The position numbers were made by a program, and so were the translations under genes. 64,000 nucleotides of DNA, taken from the NCBI GenBank assembly GCA_024760905.1, contig CM045733.1, positions 41,589,001 to 41,653,000 on the forward strand. Direction: 5' to 3'. This document shows, in pieces, positions 12,154 through 22,931 of the stretch; the stretch's first letter is position 1, and each line of letters starts with the position of its first letter. Under the pieces are notes generated by a model, which saw nothing but the letters and a program-made list of their open reading frames with translations, was not told where the DNA came from and ran no database searches. The stretch comes from Plotosus lineatus (Eukaryota > Chordata > Actinopteri > Siluriformes > Plotosidae).

Positions 12154-13414
12154 CAATGCTTTTCAATTATTTTTTGTCGCGCCCCTCCTCTAGGAAGAGG
12201 AAAACGACCCCCCCCCCACTGTAAATAGTGTTATTTGTCTAAAAATTGTTACAAGTAATCCTCTGCATAACATTGTATCATTATTAACATTGTCTTATGG
12301 AATACAAAAAAAGGAAGAAATATAGATGAACTTTCAACAAATACTAACTTTATTAACAATTTTTTAGTCTTTAAACAAAAAGATTTAAAGTGCATCAATT
12401 TGCCTGAAATTAAAAAAGTATCCTTATTTAAACTGTAAACATTTTTTGACAAATAATTTGAACCATTCGATACTGGAAAATAAAAGTAAATAAAATTAAT
12501 AAATAATAATAAATTCAAATTTATCAGCAACATTAACTCAGGAGCACAATATATAAAATACTTTAACCTACAAAGCAAAAATGAATAAAACAAGTTGTAT
12601 TATTATTATTATTATTTTGTCAAAATGATCAAGTCCAGATTAATGGCTATAATGAGCACATTTCGCAGTGCACACCTTTTCGAAGCAGGGTTTAAAGCAC
12701 GATACTGAACTCTCAGCTCCTGCTCAATGCTGAACTGGGACTTGGACTTATTTCCGCAGCAGTGACATCATCCAGCAAGACAGAGACCGTGTGTGCTGCA
12801 GGTAGGATCAGTTCCTCTGCTCTGCTGTGGGGTGTTCTACACTGAGCAGTTTGGTACTCCACCTTATCTGATGCTAACAGCTCGCTGGTTTGCTGGAGTA
12901 GCATTCATAAAGCAGGATGGTTGTTCGCAATACTCGGCATGTTTTCGCTGAAAAAACGCACGCAGCTCATCACGTGATCGGGGTAGGATGGCTTTAAGTG
13001 ACGCCTTATTTGGGTTCATGCTGTCCGCTGCCAATGTTTTCAGACACAGTAAACACAGCGGCCTTCCTCATTTCTCACCGCAGCTCAGTGAAGCCGAGTG
13101 CTACAGCCGCTTCATCATACCTCTTCGACTTAGCTTTCTGGAGACTTTCGTTTCTCTCACCGTCTCAAGGCTCTCTCCGCCTCTCTTTCCGTCCCTGTTA
13201 AAAATTTCCATGGTGGGTTTATTAACTTCACTTCTTATTTTACCTCTGGGCATACTCAGACAGTGAGGAAGCCACTGCCACCTGCTGTAGTGGGTGTGCA
13301 ATTGCACTTTATCCTAATACGGCAAAAAAAAAGCATGTTCCTTGGGGTCACACACGCCCCCTGGCATCGCACAGGGGGGGGGGGGGGGCGCACCCCACTA
13401 TTTGAGAACCATTG
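12154..13414 (-). mobile_element. hAT element with transposase remnant
   Basis: The terminal repeats are CAATGCTTTTCAA and TTTGAGAACCATTG. The exact 8 bp duplication GGCTATGC occurs at 12146-12153 and 13415-13422. The minus-strand fragment at 12904-12713 contains CRTPHSRAEELILPAA, which recalls the conserved PHTIGEELILPAA stretch of ZBED5/SCAND3-like hAT transposases. The remaining transposase is deleted. Confidence 0.85.
12713..12904 (-). pseudogene. hAT transposase fragment
   Basis: Sixty-three residues including SDKVEYQTAQCRTPHSRAEE and LILPAAHTVSVLLDD. The match to the ZBED5-like hAT family is from memory and covers only this stretch; the BED finger and the catalytic core are missing. 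Confidence 0.55.
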
Positions 13415-13499
13415 GGCTATGCTCAAAAACATTTACATTTTGAAGAATAATACTATTCGAACAAAAAAACCAATTTCAAGTTTGAAATGTGAGGTTCTT

Positions 13500-14245
13500 T
13501 TAGTTTTGTAGCTCATGAACAATTGTCTCTTTTCTGGCATCAGGGAATCTTTTCCTGTGGTCCTGAATGATCTGAAGGAGGAACTGATGCTCTTCATCCT
13601 TAGATAGAAGGCCACTGTACTCCTGTACAAGGGCAACACTGCGTTCTGCCGTGTCATTCACAACACGCAGTTCAGACACAACTTTCAAAGCTTTGTTGAA
13701 ATCCAAATCTTCTTCCCAGGTTTGTGGGTCCTTCTGCAAGAAACTATCAGGAAGATCTAGTATTTTGAAGAAATTGAGTGTCCTTTGGGATACAAAGTCA
13801 CATAGTCTCATCCCAGATATTGCTGAAGTCTTCAAGGAGATCCTTCTTGGTGAATTGGGGAATCCTTCCCGATCAAGTGCCCCAGCCATTGACGACTTCT
13901 CAGTAGAATTAATATCTGAATCGAAGAATGCCAATTCAACCAATTCTTCACTGAAGTACCAAAGCTGACCTAATAGTTTTTTTAAGGCACAATGTGCAGC
14001 TGGCATGTTGCATTCTCTGAAAGATTTGAGTAAAGCCAAATCTTCAGTGGAAGCTTTCACAGCTAAGCGAGACAAAAACCAGGACTTCACATAAAATTGA
14101 TCATGTTTTCTTGAATGTCCTTTCACTTGGCACACGTAATGCTGCAGAGCATCTCTAATTGTAGGTAGTTGACAACCTCCTGTGTATGTGTTTGCTGTTT
14201 GTAATAAATAGATCTGATTCTTGATCTCAAATTGCTTGCCATGTC
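13500..14245 (-). CDS. unidentified ORF, 211+ residues, probably transposon-derived
   Basis: An open frame on the minus strand ending at 13500. The stretch from 14133 gives 211 residues, and the frame stays open upstream to about 14245 with credible protein (KNQIYLLQTANTYTGGCQLP, then TIRDALQHYVCQVKG). Other segments are LCDFVSQRTLNFFKILDLPD, SELRVVNDTAERSVALVQEY, and DEEHQFLLQIIQDHRKRFPD. It has no signal peptide or membrane segment. It immediately follows the right target duplication of the 12154-13414 hAT. VVNDTAERxVALxQEY and the following helix recall uncharacterised multi-copy proteins of invertebrates and fishes, but I cannot name a family. It is an uninterrupted frame in a decayed neighbourhood, hence young or under selection. 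Confidence 0.5.
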
Positions 14246-14534
14246 ACCTGTATAAAAAGATATGAGAGGTGAACTACACTTCACATACTTTAATACTTAT
14301 ACGATGAGGCTTTAACATTGAGCTTATGGGCAATGAAAGAGGTGGCTTGAGCATAGGCTAAACTTTGTTTTAAATCCAGAATATTTTGTATGACACATTT
14401 TTAGACCAAAATGATCAACTTTAGGGGGTGAGACAGTTTAATTTCCTATAATTTTTTTTTTGCTACATATACTGTAAGGGCCACCCTAATGCACACACAC
14501 ACTCACTCACTCACACACACACTCACTCACACAC

Positions 14535-14652
14535 CTGTTTCTTGAATTGTTGGCATTCCTCTGGGGTGAGAGTGTCTGCCTTCGCAATGAGCGGGATGAC
14601 GTTGACTTTGTCATGTAGACGCTTCATAAACTCTATATCCAGAGGTTTTAAA
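14535..14652 (-). CDS. septin7: septin-7 exon 6: G4 motif
   Basis: It encodes [20 protein letters not shown], then [23 protein letters not shown] is the G4 guanine-specificity motif. The acceptor is TGTTCAG and the donor is CAG then GTGTGTG, which runs straight into a CA/CACT repeat (14492-14533), so this donor is embedded in microsatellite DNA. The first base completes the glycine of PSGHG. Phases are 2 in and 0 out. Confidence 0.97.
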
Positions 14653-15000
14653 CTGAACAGACATTTCAAAAAATGGTCAAGTGAAAGTAAAGGAAATCCT
14701 TCCAAACTCTCTTGTTCCACTGAAAACATGTTTAATTTCATCATCAGGTAGTTTTTACTTACATCTATGAAACTACAATTTACATAAATGCATTTGATAA
14801 TTTAAATTAGCCTTGAAGTACATGTTTGTAAAGGTCAACCTTTGTTGCGTGTATGGGTAAGGGAAGGCAACAGGTAAGACTTTTACAAATACCGAATAGG
14901 ACCAGAAAACGTCTCTGAAATGCGCACAAACAGAAACTGTAACTTTTTATTTAATCATTTTTATATACAGTGGAACCTCGGTGGTCAAACGACTTTAGTC

Positions 15001-16385
15001 CAGGGGTCGGCAACCTTTGCCATTCAAAGAGCCATTTGGACCCATTTTCCACAGTCAAGAAAACACTGGGAGCCACAAATTCTTTTTTGACATTTAAAAT
15101 AAAATAACACTGCATATAATGTTTTTTCTCCCTTTTCCTTCATGTTAATATAAAAAAAAACAATGTGTTTCATTGATTTCAACAACTGCGGAGACAATTA
15201 AATTACAATTCTGCTTGCAACAAAAACATTTAGATAAAAAAACAAAACAAATCACCAGCCTCCCCACGACCCTAATTAGGATTAAGTGGTTCAGAAAATG
15301 AATGAATGCGCTTGAGTCTTTGTCTTTTTATGAAGAAAAAAAAATCTGTCCCACAAAGCGTGGGACAGGGTGCAGCCAGATGTGTTAATAGGTTGGGTAT
15401 CCCTCAGCATCATGCCGTTAGTGGGATCTTCTTTTCTTTATTCATTATATTCATGTTGTTTTGTCCTAGTTTTAATTTACGAAAATGACAGCAACACAGA
15501 AAAGTATATGAAGAATAATTTTAAGAAGGAGCCTACTCAACATTTGAAATAATATTAAATGCTCAATACTTCACTGACCGACCCATTCTCAGAGTGGAGA
15601 CTGAACCACACCCAGTCTTATTTGGTCACTGGGAGGAGAGTTATTTAATTCAGAGACTGCTGTAGATAAACAAATCTCGTCCACCCCCTCGTACTTCAGC
15701 GGTGATTTCTGTTTCTGGATTACAAACACCGTCGATGGAAAAATCTCTCTCGCTCGCTGCTCTGCTGCTGGCTGATGGTGAGAGCACTCCTTGCCATGAG
15801 CACAAGAATTTGGAAATCCACCAACACAGAAGATCAAAAATACTGAGACTTTCAATGTAGCTAATTAATATGAATGTCCACAAACACACACAAAATCACC
15901 CCACCCACACCAAATAAATATCCGCCCACACCCGTTACTGTTAATTCTCATCGATGTAATTTTCAATCCTAAAAGAGCATTTTTGAAAGGGTACCCACTA
16001 GGTATCTGTGGGTACCCGACCGTTGCAGGACTCTGCCTTAAGCAGATTCTCCCATCATTCAGGTGAAAGCTGGTTTAACTACCGATGGATGCCCGGAGTG
16101 CTTCCAATGTGAGTAAATAAGCGGCATTTTCTTTTTGCAGTTGAGCTATGTGCAAAGGAAACATAATGCAATACCTCCCCCTAGTGGGCATTTTTTGAAA
16201 ACTACAGTGCTGTACGTTTAATAAGACAAATTACTGTACTGTATACTCTAATGCAGCTGTGAAGGGGGGGCACAAACCAGTGTCTCTCCCTCACGCCGGT
16301 TCCAAGCCCGGATAAATGCAGAGGGTTGCGTCAGGAAGGGCATCCGGCGTAAAACAAATGCCAAATAAAATATGCGAATCACAAG
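15001..16385. repeat. 1.4 kb repeat block, copy B
   Basis: It starts at CAGGGGTCGGCAACCTTTGC exactly as copy A (5659) and is almost identical from about 15220 to 16385. After 16385 the LINE body seen in copy A is absent. It lies inside the Tigger element at 14968, 33 bases after its left end. Confidence 0.85.
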
Positions 16386-16487
16386 ACCGATTCAAAAAAA
16401 GATGTTGAATAAAAAGTTACTTTCAATGAAAATTCCCAATGCCTATTTGAGTCCTGTGGGAGTTGTGGCCTGGTGGTAAAGGTGCTG

Positions 16488-16680
16488 GATCACTGACTGA
16501 CCCATTCTCAGAGTGAAGACTGAACCAGACCCAGTCCTTTATTTTGTAACTGGGAGGAGAGTTATTTAATTCGGAGATTGCTGTGCATAAACCAAATCTC
16601 ATACATCGTCTCTTACTTCAGCTGTGATTTCCGTTCCTGGATTACAAACCCCGGCAGCGGAAAAATCTCTCTCGCTTTAT
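16488..16680. repeat. third copy of an internal segment of the repeat block
   Basis: It starts CTGACTGACCCATTCTCAGA and reads on to CTGGATTACAAAC and AAAAATCTCTCTCGCT, a diverged repeat of 15571-15760 and 6225-6412. It suggests the 1.4 kb block was itself assembled around a separate short repeat. Confidence 0.75.
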
Positions 16681-16702
16681 TAAAATTGTAAAAAAAAAAT
16701 AA

Positions 16703-17128
16703 TTTACAGTTACAGTATTTAGAAACAGTGGCCCTGGGGAAAAGACAGGAGGCAGAGCTGGAGGTAGGAGAGATGAAAATTTTGAGGTTCTCTTTGGGAG
16801 TAACCAGAATGGATAAGATCAGGAATGAGTACATCAGAGGGACAGCACATGTAAGATGTTTTGGAGACAAAGTCAGAGAGGCTAGATTGAGATGGTTTCT
16901 ACATGTACAGAGTAGGGATAGTGATACATTGGTAGTAGGATGCTGAGGTTGGAACTACCAGGCAGAAGGCCTAGAGGAAGACCAAAGAGACGATTCATGG
17001 ATGTGGTAAAGGAGAACATGAAGGTAGTTGGTGTAAGAGAAGAAGATACAAAAGATAGGGTGAGATGGAGGCAGATGATTTGCTGTGGCGACCCCTGAAG
17101 GGAAAAGCCGAAAGGAAAAGAAGAAGAG
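16703..17128 (+). mobile_element. RTE-type LINE 3' fragment
   Basis: It encodes GKRQEAELEVGEMKILRFSL, then RIRNEYIRGTAHVRCFGDKV in part, and closes with CGCTGTGGCGACCCCTGAAG-like sequence plus AAAAGCCGAAAGGAAAAGAA. It is 5' truncated, as usual for LINEs, and matches 9400-9803. Confidence 0.85.
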
Positions 17129-17173
17129 GCCTACTGTGGGCCTATTTTTAATTTCAAATACTGTAATTTAAAC

Positions 17174-18232
17174 CAGGGGTCGGGAACCTTTTAAACTAAG
17201 AGCGCCAAAAAAAAAAGAAAGAAAAAAAAAAAAAAAAGACATTTTAAAATCTAATCCTCTGAGAGCTTTAAGTCAGTAAGTAAGTAAGTAAGTCAGTAAG
17301 ACTCTAAGTTTATTTTAAACGACATTGTCATAATTAAGTTATTTATTAATAAGAAAAGTCTTCTTACTATCAGTGCTGTAGTAGTCAAAAAAATAACTGA
17401 GTACACGATAGCAACAAAGCAACCGAGGCGCGCAGCAGCAGGTGCATGGAGCGCGGGGAAGTTGTGGCTTTGGCTTTGAAACTATTTAGCACTTGATCTC
17501 CGCTTTTTATTTACACAGTTGCGGAAATTTATGTTGATCAACTATAAAGTAGACCAAATTAAGTCAGTACATGCAACTCAGCCACTAAAAAAAGTGAGTA
17601 CACGGCGTGTAATGGCGTTTCCCCACCACTATATCACTGCTGACTATTAATGCAACTTCTTGTGCTGCATGGGTTTGCTGATGGCTTTATTGTCTGGTTG
17701 ATACGGGGTGAGGACTCAACATGACAGGACTCACACGCGGCAGTGTTTGTATGACAGGAAGCGCGTCCCAAGTTTTGGCAATCAGCTGATCTGCAAGTTG
17801 AAGTTTTTCCATGTCTGTCCATTTGTGTTTGCTTGACAGCTGTGTTTGGCTTCGTGCAAATGAGCCGATCAAAAACGAGGAAATTTATCTCTTTACTCAA
17901 AAAACAACACGCACAGTCTGTGGCTGTTGTTATAATCCAATAAAATTAGAGTTTGAAGGTATCGGACCCGCCTGCACACAGAAAGAATTTGCTCTCCGCT
18001 TCACGCCACAGTGACGTGGCATTGAAAATAGATGAATAGATTTAAATGCGCAAGATTTAGTCATCTGTTTTTTTTTTCTTATTTTATGGCTTTTTTTGTA
18101 TTTTTATTTAAATGATAGTGAAATTGTGTATTCGTTATTCTGTTAAGAAAGGCCACCTGATTTATCTGAGAGCCAGATACAGTCATCAAAACAGCCACAT
18201 CTGGCTAGAGATCCATAGGTTCCCGACCCCTG
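17174..18232. mobile_element. hAT element with CAGGGGTCGGGAACC ends
   Basis: The ends CAGGGGTCGGGAACCT and AGGTTCCCGACCCCTG are a perfect 16 bp inverted repeat. The flanking octamers ATTTAAAC and CTTTAAAT agree at six positions. Near the right end, ATCTGAGAGCCAGATACAGT is typical of this hAT group. No recognisable transposase is left; it contains a TAAG repeat (17274-17295) and short chance ORFs. Confidence 0.8.
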
Positions 18233-18330
18233 CTTTAAATTGTGTACCGGTAGGCCTATTCGTAGCATACCGAGTTTAATAATACCAGTAGAATTTATTA
18301 ATGTCCACGAGCTTTATGATTTAATACTAT

Positions 18331-18585
18331 GTCTGTCTTCCTTTCGGCTTTTTCCCTTTTACTCGGGAGTCGCCACAGCGAATCATCTGATTCGCACATT
18401 TGATTTGGCAGAGGTTTTTTACGTCGGATGCCCTTCCTGTCACAACCCTTTTTAGCAAGGGACAGAAACACGCTGACGACTTTGCAGCCTACTCTTTACG
18501 AAAGTCAGCAATGGTTCTTTTACATGCCTCTCACCATAGACAGTGAGAGACATGGCCCGTCTTTGATAACCCAGTTAGCCGCACT
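18331..18585 (-). mobile_element. tRNA-SINE with RTE tail, head-truncated
   Basis: The plus strand begins at the SINE 3' end (GTCTGTCTTCCTTTCGGCTT) and runs into the body (TTTGCAGCCTACTCTTTACG, CATAGACAGTGAGAGACATG) to TAACCCAGTTAGCCGCACT. The tRNA-like head is missing. Confidence 0.85.
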
Positions 18586-19594
18586 ACTATAATAAGACAA
18601 ATAATATCATTCATAGTCATATTTATAAATAATGCTGCTCGATCACTTCTGTTGATGATTTGACATTTGCTCTCTGTGCCACTGGCCCATGGCAAAATGA
18701 CCAGACTGCCATATTATATTGCGATGCCTGACATGTGCAATACCAGAACTGCTGTGTTTCACTACACTACGTGATAACAACCACACAGATAAACAAGAGG
18801 GTAGCACCTCGTGTATTTGGATATAATATGACCAGATGACCAGTAATGACGTCACTACCCCCCCCCCCCCGCCCCCAGATTTTTACACTGGATTTGCATT
18901 GATCTCAAAAAATGACCCATTTGACTTACAAAAAGGCAGAAATCCGTCGATTGGCGAAAAATTCCCATCCCTATTGAACGGAGCAGAGCCAAGTGTGCTA
19001 AACGCAGGCTCAGAGTATAGTACTTTGAACAGCATTTGAGAGTTTCTCATATTGCATATTGTGTTTATTCATTACATTACGGCTACTTTAACCCTTAACC
19101 ATGGGTCCTAAGAAAAGCAGCAGTAATTCTACCAGAAAGGAAAACAGAAAAGTTATGAGAAAATAAAAGAATCGACTGCGATCAAGAGACAGAGAAGGGA
19201 AAACCACCACTCTCCCTCAGAGCAATAACTCGTCCCCCATCTCCACCTCCCCATCCATCTACATACGCTGACAGATTGCAACCAGAAATTTATGTACTGT
19301 AAACAAATGCAGTATATAATTAGGTTAATTATTACAGATTACTGTATTGTGTTTTACTGTTTTGTGCATGAATGTATGTATATTAATATATTTCATAAAT
19401 ACACTTGATTTCAAATTGCATACAATTGTACTGACGGAAGTAGACATTCATCTGAATGCATGAATCAACTTTTAACTATTTCTTTCTCACTTAAAACAAA
19501 TTGGTAATCGACCATATCTTTGGAACGGATTGTGTTCGACTACCGAGGTTCCACTGTACACTCGATTAATCCCAAATTGAAGCCATAAATTAAA

Positions 19595-19843
19595 ATGTGA
19601 TTTATTCTGCATTTAACCCATCCAAAGTGAGCACGCACACACACACACAAACAGTGAGCCCACACTGGAGGCGTCCGGAGAGCAATGTTTCTTGATCAAG
19701 GGCACTTCAGCCATTAATGTGGAGGAAGGGAAGATGCGGCTTACTCTCCCACAGCTGCACATTTTCCCTGCTGCTATGGGAATCAAACCAGTGATCTTTC
19801 AGTCCGAAAGCCACCTCTCTAACCATTAGGCTACAGCTGTCCC
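19595..19843 (-). mobile_element. tRNA-derived SINE of another family
   Basis: On the minus strand it begins GGGGACAGCTGTAGCCTAAT GGTTAGAGAGGTGG, a tRNA-like A box, and has a B box at GGTTTGATTCCC. It ends near TTTAACCCATCC and a CA repeat, a tail common in fish SINEs. It is a SINE, not a tRNA gene, because the cloverleaf is incomplete. Confidence 0.65.
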
Positions 19844-20220
19844 CATATACAAATAAGGTTGTAACAAAAATAGCGTGATGAACAGGAACATATATTGTAT
19901 ACATAAGTTTTTATTAACGCTAGACTTAATTCCATAAATTTAAAATAAAGTATAGATTCATTAATTAAATACAGAACAGAGAAACTGTATTAGGTATAGA
20001 TTTAAAATTTATAACATATAATAAAAACACCGTGCTTTCGACATGCCAAGAAAACAAGAAAGATGACATACACACTTCTGTTCACACACACATTTTTTTA
20101 GCCTTTCTTTCACAGTCACATCACAGATGAAGAGTTAACTGCTTGGCTCACATTGCTCTGTTTTTCTCTCTACAGACAAAGACCTTGTTCTTCTACATGG
20201 ACTCTGTGTATGTGTGAGAG

Positions 20221-20225
<5 letters not shown>

Positions 20226-20278
<53 letters not shown>
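20226..20278. repeat. CA then GA microsatellite
   Basis: A CA run followed directly by GA units within septin-7 intron 5. Confidence 0.97.
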
Positions 20279-20820
20279 GACAACTAGGGGGCAGTTTATT
20301 AATTTCGGCAATGTCAAGCATCAGAGTTTATAGGACACGGAAGCAACTCTGGTTCATGGGGCCATGGCAAAAGTAGCTTTTGTGAAAAAATTGTAGTTAT
20401 TTGATCAACAGCTTTTCTATAATACTTTGATGAGAAGTGGGTTTTTTTTTTCGTGGAATGTGACAAATAGATTCATGATGGCTGTGACTGCGAATTAGTA
20501 GTTCTTTCATCATGTTTACAAAATAAATGGGTATGACAAAGAGTGAGACAAACAAATTTTACATAACTGTAATATGCACTCTGGCTTTGACCAAAATGAC
20601 CCCATATATTACACACCTGTCTAATCAACACAGGTAGGTATATCACAGACATCTACAATTTATATTTAACAGACAACATCCACTGCATACAACTGCACCA
20701 ACACATACTAAAAGAGTGTAGTATGGTACTAAATACAACTATAACAATATACGAGTCTATAGTAATATTATTATTCAGAATAGTGAACGAGAAAAAAAAA
20801 AAAAGAATTAGAAGAAGACA

Positions 20821-20988
20821 AAGGCAATGGTAACTTAGTGGTTAAGGCAACAGGTTACTGATCTGAAGGTCAGCGGTTCAATTCCATTGCCACCACTGTT
20901 GGGCTCTTAACCCTCAATTGCTCATTTGTATGAAAATGATAACTGTAAGTCACTCTGGATAAGAGCGTATGCTAAATTCTGTACATGG
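20821..20988 (+). mobile_element. tRNA-SINE with L2-type tail
   Basis: The head GGTAACTTAGTGGTTAAGGC with the B box GCGGTTCAATTCC is tRNA-like. The 3' end GTCACTCTGGATAAGAGCGT ATGCTAAAT is the same tail as the L2-type LINE end at 11276-11325, so this SINE is expected to have used an L2-type reverse transcriptase. Confidence 0.8.
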
Positions 20989-21103
20989 AAGAAAAGAATT
21001 AAGTGAATATCGAGAAAAGTAAAGCAAAGCTTTTAACTATAATAACACTAAGAAAACAAAAGTTCTGTTTTAAATATTATAATAAGAAATATAATGTTCA
21101 TCA

Positions 21104-21440
21104 GTTCATTTTCTGTAACCACTTAATCCTAATTTGGATAGCGGGGAGGCTGGTGCCCATCCCAGCCAACTTCGGGCGAGGGCAGAGTACACCCTGAACA
21201 GCTTGCCAGGCCATCGCAGGGCAGAAACACGCCGATGGCTTTGCAGCCTACTCTTTACGACAGTCAGCAATGGTTCTTTTACATGTCTCACAACATAGAC
21301 AGTGGGAGACATGGCTGGCCTTTGATAACACAGTTAGCTGCACTGGGAGGCACAATGACAACCTTGTGGAGAGTGGGACTCAAACCCCCAACCTTAGGAT
21401 TAGCGATCCAGCGCCCTATACCACTAGACCACCACTGCCC
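21104..21440 (-). mobile_element. tRNA-SINE, variant with AATTAGGAT-type tail
   Basis: On the plus strand the 3' end comes first: TCATTTTCTGTAACCACTTA ATCCTAATTTGG, then GGCTGGTGCCCATCCCAGCC. The body (TTTGCAGCCTACTCTTTACG) and tRNA-like head (GATCCAGCGCCCTATACCAC TAGACC) are the same as in the RTE-tail SINE. Only the 3' part differs. Confidence 0.85.
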
Positions 21441-21594
21441 ATAGAAATATAATGTAAATATCAAAATGGATATAATACTTTAACTGCAATATCCAACCTC
21501 TTAGAAATCTGTCCTATTTGCTAATTTGATGACCAGAACTGTTACATACCAATACATATGCACCCTCACTACACAGTCTTCAAGCAGACAAATA

Positions 21595-22275
21595 CAGTGG
21601 TACCTCACCTTATGAAATTAATCTGTTCCAGAGCCTTTTTCTTAACCTGGATTTTTCGTAAATTGAACCGCATTTTACATGTAAAACGTGTGATTCGTTC
21701 CAAGGCCCCTAGTACTACCCCCTAAACCCTTTAAAAATTATAAAAGCATACCTTTTAAGACCTCCTTCTATTTCAATATCATACCGATGGTAGACAGGTT
21801 TGGCCATATTCTTTTGCGATATTACACAACCGCATGCCACGAGCCCGCTTCTTCTTTCACTCGCACGTGTGTGTGTTGACCATGTCTTCTTAGTTATAAA
21901 CTTACAAATGTTTATGGAAGGTTAAAAGCCCAAGTTAAAAAATAAAGTTGGAATGAGCACACTCAAAAAATTCATGAAACAACAGTAACACTGTCCTTTA
22001 CACGAAAAGCATTATGGGAGATGCAGCTCCATATTAGCCAATGGGAGGGAGGTGCGTCATCCCTCCTAGCCAATGGGAGGCCAGCAGGGCGAGATGTTGG
22101 GAGATAGTCAATGGAGAGCAACTTGTGCATTGTTTGAATGGTGCATTTTAATGTTTAAATGGCGTGTTTCCTAAGGAGAACTTGTTTCATATACAGAGAC
22201 AAAAAATTTTGGAAAATGTTTTTCGTAACCTGGATTTTTCGTTTCCTGGGACTATCGTAAGGTGAGGTACCACTG
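21595..22275. mobile_element. TA-flanked MITE
   Basis: The ends CAGTGGTACCTCACCTTATG and CGTAAGGTGAGGTACCACTG are inverted repeats, flanked by TA on both sides. Inner sub-terminal copies of AACCTGGATTTTTCGT occur near both ends. It has no ORF. It is probably a Tigger or mariner-derived MITE. The same family is found at 26926, 33.1-33.7 and 38700. Confidence 0.85.
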
Positions 22276-22426
22276 TAAAACCACTTCTCTTTTTATTCAC
22301 TGTTAATCCACCTGTTCTCTCTAACAACTTCTCATTTTTTAATAGTACAAAAGAGACATTTTGTCCAAGTTATGAGACCAGTTAAGTACCAGCTGGAAAA
22401 GTGCACAGAGGAATGATACCTCAAAT

Positions 22427-22790
22427 TTCTGTCTGTCTTCCTTTCAGCTTTTTTCCCCTTTTACTCGGGAGTCGCCACAGCGAATCATCTGATTTGCACG
22501 TTTGATTTGGCAGAGGTTTTTTTACGTCGGATGCCCTTCCTGTCACAATCCTTTTTAGCAAGGGACAGAAACACGCTGACGACTTTGCAGCCTACTCTTT
22601 ACGAAAGTCAGCAATGGTTCTTTTACATGCCTCTCACCATAGACAGTGAGATACATAGCCCGCCTTTGATAACCCAGTTAGCTGCACTGGGGGGGGGGAC
22701 AGTGACAACCTTGTGGAGAGTGGGACTCGAACCCCCAACCTTTGGATCAGCGATCCAGCGCCCTATACCACTAGACCACCACTGCCCCGT
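22427..22790 (-). mobile_element. complete tRNA-SINE with RTE tail, 16 bp target duplication
   Basis: Full length: 3' tail (TTCTGTCTGTCTTCCTTTCA), LINE-like segment, body, and tRNA head with the B box (GGACTCGAACCCCCAACC on the plus strand). The 16-base flank GAATGATACCTCAAAT is repeated exactly at 22411-22426 and 22791-22806, showing retrotransposition. Confidence 0.93.
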
Positions 22791-22850
22791 GAATGATACC
22801 TCAAATGGTGGTTCGGAATTGGTTCGAGATAGCAACAGTGAGGCAGGGCT

Positions 22851-22931
22851 AATCTGGCAAGAAATTGTTGTGATACAGAATCGTCAAGATTTTTTGGATG
22901 ATTCTGTGTCACAACAATTTCTTGGCAGATT
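22851..22931. repeat. long hairpin
   Basis: AATCTGGCAAGAAATTGTTG, continuing to 22887, is repeated inverted at 22894-22931 with about three mismatches; the loop is about six bases. It lies just beside the SINE at 22427. It could be a collapsed pair of transposon ends or a hairpin RNA source. Confidence 0.85.

Larger units (their letters stand above)
14968..19556 (+). mobile_element. second Tigger-like element with nested insertions
   Basis: The left end CAGTGGAACCTCGGTGGTCA and the right end CTACCGAGGTTCCACTG are inverted repeats, each flanked by TA (14966-14967 and 19557-19558). An ATG at 19101 encodes MGPKKSSSNSTRKENRKVMR and then a stop, the start of a Tigger transposase. The original 5' leader is split by repeat block B, a LINE end, a hAT element and a SINE. 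Removing these would leave a compact deleted element. Confidence 0.75.
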
